DNA of 64,000 nucleotides, taken from assembly GCF_007096635.1 (NCBI RefSeq), contig NZ_VKAA01000021.1, positions 1-64,000 on the forward strand, read 5' to 3'. This document shows, in pieces, positions 60,324-64,000 of the stretch; positions within the stretch are counted from its first letter, which is position 1, and every line of letters starts with the position of its first letter. This DNA comes from Mycolicibacterium sp. 018/SC-01/001 (GTDB taxonomy: Bacteria; Actinomycetota; Actinomycetes; Mycobacteriales; Mycobacteriaceae). The position numbers and the translations under genes are program-made. The notes under the pieces were generated by a model. That model ran no database searches. It was given only the letters and a program-made list of their open reading frames with translations, and had not been told where the DNA came from.

Positions 60324-61733
60324 ATGCAGCGCTTCACGTCGCTTCTCACCGCTGGGGCGCTGGCGTCAATGCTGGTGCTTCACCCCTCGGGGATCGCCAC
60401 AGCCGGGCACGGAAGCGAACCTGATGGTGACAACGAAACGGTCGCAGGACTTGTCGCCGCCGTCGCCGAAGCCAACCAGCACGTCGCCGACATCGGCGCG
60501 GACATCCAACACCAACAGGAGAGCGTCAATCGGGCCCTGGTGGAGCTTGCCGCTGCCCGCGAGGCGGTCTCCGAGGCGCACAGCAGACTCGCCGACAGCG
60601 AAAAAGCACTCGCCGACAGCCAGAGCGCCATCGACGCCACGCAGCAGCGTTTCGATGAGTTCGCCGCCTCCACCTACATGAACGGTCCTTCCCGCGCACT
60701 GCCGCTGGCAACTAGCTCCGAAGACATCCTCTCAGCAGCATCGACGCAGCAGACCTATCTCATCGCCTTCAACAGCGTCAAAGACGATCTTCGCCGAAGC
60801 CAGACCGAACGCGCCAACAGACTCTCAGCCGCCAAGCAGGCCCGCCTGGACGCCGACGCAGCAGCAGCCGACGCGCAACGACGACAAGACGGTGCAGTCG
60901 CCGAACTCATTGCCGCGCAAAACGCATTCACCGATCAGCAGTCCGACCTCACCCGGTTGGCCGCCGAACGCGACTCCGCCCAAACCCGACTCACTGCTGC
61001 GCGGCCGGTCGCTGCCACCACCAACCAGCCCACGGCCGCGCAAACCGGTACCACCGTGGCCCCGAGCGGCCAATGGGACCGCTCCACCCCGACACCAGCC
61101 GACAGCCCGGGCACCGGCCAATGGGACACCACGCTGCCGATGGTGCCCAGCGCCAACGTGGCCAGCGATCCGATAGCCATCATCAACGCCGTCCTCAAAA
61201 TCATGGCGACCTCGCTGCAGCTCACCGCCGACATGGGTCGAAACTTCCTCGTCAAACTGGGCATCCTCTCCCCAGCGACCGCCGCCGCCGATCCCGGCAT
61301 CACCAACGGACGCATCCCGCGCCTGTACGGCCGCCAGGCCTCCGAATTCGTGATCCGACGCGCCATGTCCCAGCTCGGCGTTCCCTACTCATGGGGCGGT
61401 GGCAACGCCAACGGACCAGCTCGGGGAATCGATCAAGGAGCCGGCACCGTCGGCTTCGACTGCTCCGGCCTCATGCTGTACGCCTTCGCCGGCGTGGGCA
61501 TCAAACTCGACCACTACTCCGGATCGCAATACAACGCCGGCCGCAAAGTACCGTCATCGCAGATGCAACGCGGTGACCTCATCTTCTACGGCCCCAACGC
61601 CAGCCAGCACGAAGCCATGTACCTCGGCGACGGCATGATGATCGAAGCTCCCTTCACCGGATCAGTGGTCAAAATCTCCCCCGTACGCACCTCCGGCATG
61701 ACGCCCTACGTCACGCGCTTGATCGAGTACTAA
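60324..61733 (+). CDS. ripA: RipA-like NlpC/P60 peptidoglycan endopeptidase
   Basis: The 469-residue product has a signal peptide (LLTAGALASMLVLHPSG), a coiled-coil domain (about 40-225), a Pro/Thr linker and a C-terminal NlpC/P60 domain with Cys380 (FDCSGL), His429 (SQHEAMYLG) and Glu441 (MIEAP). The size and triad positions track M. tuberculosis RipA (472 residues; C383, H432, E444). RipA cleaves peptidoglycan stems at the septum. CAGGAG precedes ATG 60324. As a second RipA inside an island, it may answer envelope stress. Confidence 0.93.
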   Translation: MQRFTSLLTAGALASMLVLHPSGIATAGHGSEPDGDNETVAGLVAAVAEANQHVADIGADIQHQQESVNRALVELAAAREAVSEAHSRLADSEKALADSQSAIDATQQRFDEFAASTYMNGPSRALPLATSSEDILSAASTQQTYLIAFNSVKDDLRRSQTERANRLSAAKQARLDADAAAADAQRRQDGAVAELIAAQNAFTDQQSDLTRLAAERDSAQTRLTAARPVAATTNQPTAAQTGTTVAPSGQWDRSTPTPADSPGTGQWDTTLPMVPSANVASDPIAIINAVLKIMATSLQLTADMGRNFLVKLGILSPATAAADPGITNGRIPRLYGRQASEFVIRRAMSQLGVPYSWGGGNANGPARGIDQGAGTVGFDCSGLMLYAFAGVGIKLDHYSGSQYNAGRKVPSSQMQRGDLIFYGPNASQHEAMYLGDGMMIEAPFTGSVVKISPVRTSGMTPYVTRLIEY

Positions 61734-61973
61734 CACCTCGCGGCGAGCCATGGGCACGTGCGCCTCTGGTGGGTCAGTCCCCTCCGGAGAGGCTGCCGGT
61801 GCGCGTTCCTCCGGTGGCTTACGCCGCTCGCTGCGGCACGGCCGCCCAGAAGCCTGAAACAGGGCCGTCGCGCCGGCAATAGCAGCGGCCCACAGCACGA
61901 CAATGACGGCGCACAGGATCAGCCACACTTCCCATCCGAGACTGTCCGGGCAGACGTCCATCAGCCAGCGCAT
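61662..61973 (-). CDS. Possible small membrane protein overlapping ripA antisense
   Basis: The 103-residue frame has one hydrophobic helix (SLGWEVWLILCAVIVVLWAA) and a charged tail. GGAGG lies at a workable distance before ATG 61973. Its last 72 bases overlap the 3' end of the RipA-like gene on the other strand, where codon constraint belongs to ripA. The helix and ribosome site argue for a real gene; the tail may be shorter in reality. No family recognised. Confidence 0.4.
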   Translation of the reverse strand: MRWLMDVCPDSLGWEVWLILCAVIVVLWAAAIAGATALFQASGRPCRSERRKPPEERAPAASPEGTDPPEAHVPMARREVLVLDQARDVGRHAGGAYGGDFDH

Positions 61974-62102
61974 GTCAAGCCCACCTCCACAGTGAGCGTC
62001 TCCCGCTTCCAGGACGCAATCGGTATGAGTCTGATAAAGATCTGCTGAAGATCGCCGCCGCTCCGGCAGTCGCGTGCCGCCGCACCCGTGTCAGCAGGCA
62101 CC

Positions 62103-62858
62103 ATGATGACCATGGAGCACCATCCGGGTACACCGCCTGAGCAGGCAAAGGGATACCGCGCCCTGGTCGTCGACGACGAACTTCCCCTGGCCGAAGTGGT
62201 GGCCAGCTATCTAGAACGCGAGCAGTTCGAGGCAGTCGTGGCCGCTAACGGCGTCGACGCGATCGCCATCGCCCGCGACCTTGACCCCGATGTCGTCATC
62301 CTCGACATCGGCCTACCCGGCATCGACGGACTGGAAGTCTGCAGACAGCTACGCACATTCTCCGATGCCTACATCGTCATGCTCACCGCCCGCGACACCG
62401 AAATCGACACAGTCCTCGGCCTCACGGTCGGCGCCGACGACTACATCACCAAACCCTTCAGCCCACGCGAACTCGTCGCGCGCATTCGCGCCATGCTGCG
62501 TCGACCCCGCGTCCTGCAATCAGCTACCACTACCGCCGAAACTGAACTCACGCCACCTCGTCGCTTCGGCGCGCTGAGCATCGATGTCGCCGCCCGCGAG
62601 GTAGGCATCGACGACGAACGAATCGTGTTGACTCGCACTGAATTCGACATTCTCGAAGCTCTCTCCGGCCGGCCAGGCAATGTGCTCAGTCGGCGACAAC
62701 TACTTGAAATCGTGCGCGACGGACCCTGGGTCGGCAACGAGCATCTCGTCGACGTCCACATCGGCCATCTACGGCGCAAACTCGGCGACGACGCAGCCTC
62801 TCCCCGCTACATCGCCACCGTGCGAGGAGTCGGATACCGGATGGGAACCGGACAGTGA
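62103..62858 (+). CDS. OmpR-family response regulator
   Basis: The 251-residue protein has a complete receiver: ALVVDDELPL, phosphoacceptor Asp68 in VVILDIGLPGIDG, MLTARD and the Lys in TKPFSPREL. An intact OmpR winged helix follows, ending RYIATVRGVGYRM. ATG 62103 has AGCAGG upstream. It overlaps the kinase gene in GTGA. OmpR-type proteins bind tandem sites about 11 bp apart, the spacing of the CTACGTAG boxes in this block, so it is a candidate regulator of them. Confidence 0.92.
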   Translation: MMTMEHHPGTPPEQAKGYRALVVDDELPLAEVVASYLEREQFEAVVAANGVDAIAIARDLDPDVVILDIGLPGIDGLEVCRQLRTFSDAYIVMLTARDTEIDTVLGLTVGADDYITKPFSPRELVARIRAMLRRPRVLQSATTTAETELTPPRRFGALSIDVAAREVGIDDERIVLTRTEFDILEALSGRPGNVLSRRQLLEIVRDGPWVGNEHLVDVHIGHLRRKLGDDAASPRYIATVRGVGYRMGTGQ

Positions 62859-64000
62859 CTCCCCCACCTGCACCCACACCTGGCCGACGTCGACGCTGGG
62901 GTCGCCCTGGTATCGGCATGCGGCTGCTGGCAGCCCAAGCCATCGTGTTGGTCGCTGGGGCCGCGACGACCGCAGTGGTGGCCGCCGTCGTTGGCCCACC
63001 CCTGTTTCGTGAGCACCTTCACCTCGCGGGCGTGCCGATGGACTCGCCGGAGGAAGTGCATGCCGAGGAGGCCTACGGCTACGCCACGGTCATGTCCATC
63101 GGGGGCGCCCTGGCGGTGTCGGCGTTAGCCGCGCTCGCCGTCAGCTTCTACGTCAGTCGACGGCTCCAACGGTCCATCACCGAGGTCGCCTCCGCCGCCA
63201 CCGATGTCGCTCAAGGAAATTACGAGATTCGTGTGTCATCGCCGCGCCTCGGCGACGATTTCGACGCGCTTTCGACCGCCTTCAATCAGATGGCTTCCCG
63301 TCTCCAAGCGGTTGATTCGACACGACAGCGACTATTCGGAGACCTAGCGCACGAAATCCGCACACCGGTCGCGGTACTGGAGGCCTACATCGAAGCCCTC
63401 GAAGACGGGGTGCGTACTTTGACTCCGCAGACGGCGGCCATGCTGCGCGACCAGACCCGCCGGCTGGTGCGGTTCTCGGATGATGTCGCGGCGCTGGCCA
63501 AGGCCGAGGAGAGCTCGGTTTCCATGTCGTACGCCACGATTGACGTCGACCGCTTGACGCGCCAATCCGTCGCCGCGGCCCAGGAACGCTACGACACCAA
63601 AGGGGTTGCACTACGCCTACGCCTCCAGCAGGCGCTGCCGCCGCTGTGGGCCGACGAGCAGAGGCTCTCCCAAGTCCTGGGCAATCTGCTGGACAATGCG
63701 CTGCGGCACACACCGTCCGGCGGTTCGGTCTACGTCAACTGTGTCCGCGACGGCGACCGGTTGAGAATCGCCGTCGCCGACACCGGTGAAGGAATTGCCC
63801 CCGAGCACCTCACCCGACTGTTCGAACGGTTCTATCGGGCAGACGCCGCCCGCGACCGCGAGCACGGCGGCGCCGGTCTAGGGCTCGCCATCGCCAAAGC
63901 GCTGGTCCAGGCCCACGACGGATCCATTTCCGTAGCGAGCGCCGGACTGGGCGCCGGCGCAACATTCACCGTCGACCTACCCACTGCTCAGGTACGCGCC
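62855..64000 (+). CDS. Sensor histidine kinase, partial (runs off the window)
   Basis: 382 codons are visible from GTG 62855. A first membrane helix (about 26-48) and a second (about 80-105) enclose a short periplasmic loop (REHLHLAGVP...EEVHAEEAYG) rich in His and Glu. HAMP follows, then the phospho-acceptor His166 in LAHEIRTPVA, then the ATPase N, G1 and G2 boxes (NLLDNALRH, DTGEGI, GGAGLGLAI). The end is cut a few residues from the usual stop. The acidic/His loop could sense metal or stress. It forms an operon with the response regulator. Confidence 0.92.
   Translation, partial: MTPPPAPTPGRRRRWGRPGIGMRLLAAQAIVLVAGAATTAVVAAVVGPPLFREHLHLAGVPMDSPEEVHAEEAYGYATVMSIGGALAVSALAALAVSFYVSRRLQRSITEVASAATDVAQGNYEIRVSSPRLGDDFDALSTAFNQMASRLQAVDSTRQRLFGDLAHEIRTPVAVLEAYIEALEDGVRTLTPQTAAMLRDQTRRLVRFSDDVAALAKAEESSVSMSYATIDVDRLTRQSVAAAQERYDTKGVALRLRLQQALPPLWADEQRLSQVLGNLLDNALRHTPSGGSVYVNCVRDGDRLRIAVADTGEGIAPEHLTRLFERFYRADAARDREHGGAGLGLAIAKALVQAHDGSISVASAGLGAGATFTVDLPTAQVRA

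Overview
The window reads as chromosomal DNA of a fast-growing mycobacterium (Mycolicibacterium type). It is GC-rich throughout, and many start codons are GTG. It carries mycobacterial hallmarks: a monomeric NADP isocitrate dehydrogenase, LpqN-, LpqS-, RipA- and LdtB-like envelope proteins, ArsC enzymes of the arsenate-mycothiol transferase type, and a gyrase-like pair matching the atypical TopoN/TopoM enzyme described in M. smegmatis.

Layout. 1-22.5 kb looks like core or old accessory chromosome: a partial mycobacterial membrane protein, icd, a cupin, an amino-acid permease, secreted hydrolases, a first arsenic cluster (arsC-acr3-cadI, divergent arsR), lipoproteins, topoN-topoM, a CmtR-like repressor with a cation diffusion facilitator, a secreted beta-propeller-like protein, and a HEPN/nucleotidyltransferase pair with a double palindromic operator. 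At 22653-22694 lies the 3' half of a tRNA-Pro(GGG) gene on the minus strand, broken exactly at the anticodon loop and still followed by its terminator hairpin. This is the signature of an attachment site, so everything to the right (to 64 kb and beyond) is probably an integrated island whose integrase and far end are outside the window.

The island starts with repeats, a SHOCT-tail protein and a TIGR04141/DUF6119-type protein (candidate defence gene). It continues as a metal-resistance block. The copper operon is copZ - periplasmic His-rich protein - copA - YHS protein - csoR - copB, behind two TACCC-N5-GGGTA-type boxes; a third box precedes a previously unrecognised 48-residue Cys-containing small gene. 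Next come thiol-disulfide proteins and a CadC-like sensor; a cadmium/lead/zinc/cobalt-type operon (CmtR-like sensor, SPC-motif P-type ATPase, lspA, cadD) overlapping end to end; and a second, larger arsenic region (three transcription units with two ArsR repressors, ACR3, two ArsC types and flavoproteins).

The last 14 kb (50.4-64 kb) is an envelope-remodelling block: an L,D-transpeptidase, two NlpC/P60 endopeptidases (RipB-like and RipA-like), a BlaI/BlaR1-like pair, an LpqS-like protein, an MFS/cysteine-synthase-family pair, a frameshifted atypical response regulator, and a complete two-component system whose kinase runs off the window. Several promoters here share a CTACGTAG element repeated at 11-bp spacing, suggesting a local regulon. 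An IS110-family element is inserted between blaI and the ripA-like gene. All functional calls are from reading sequence motifs; no database search was run.
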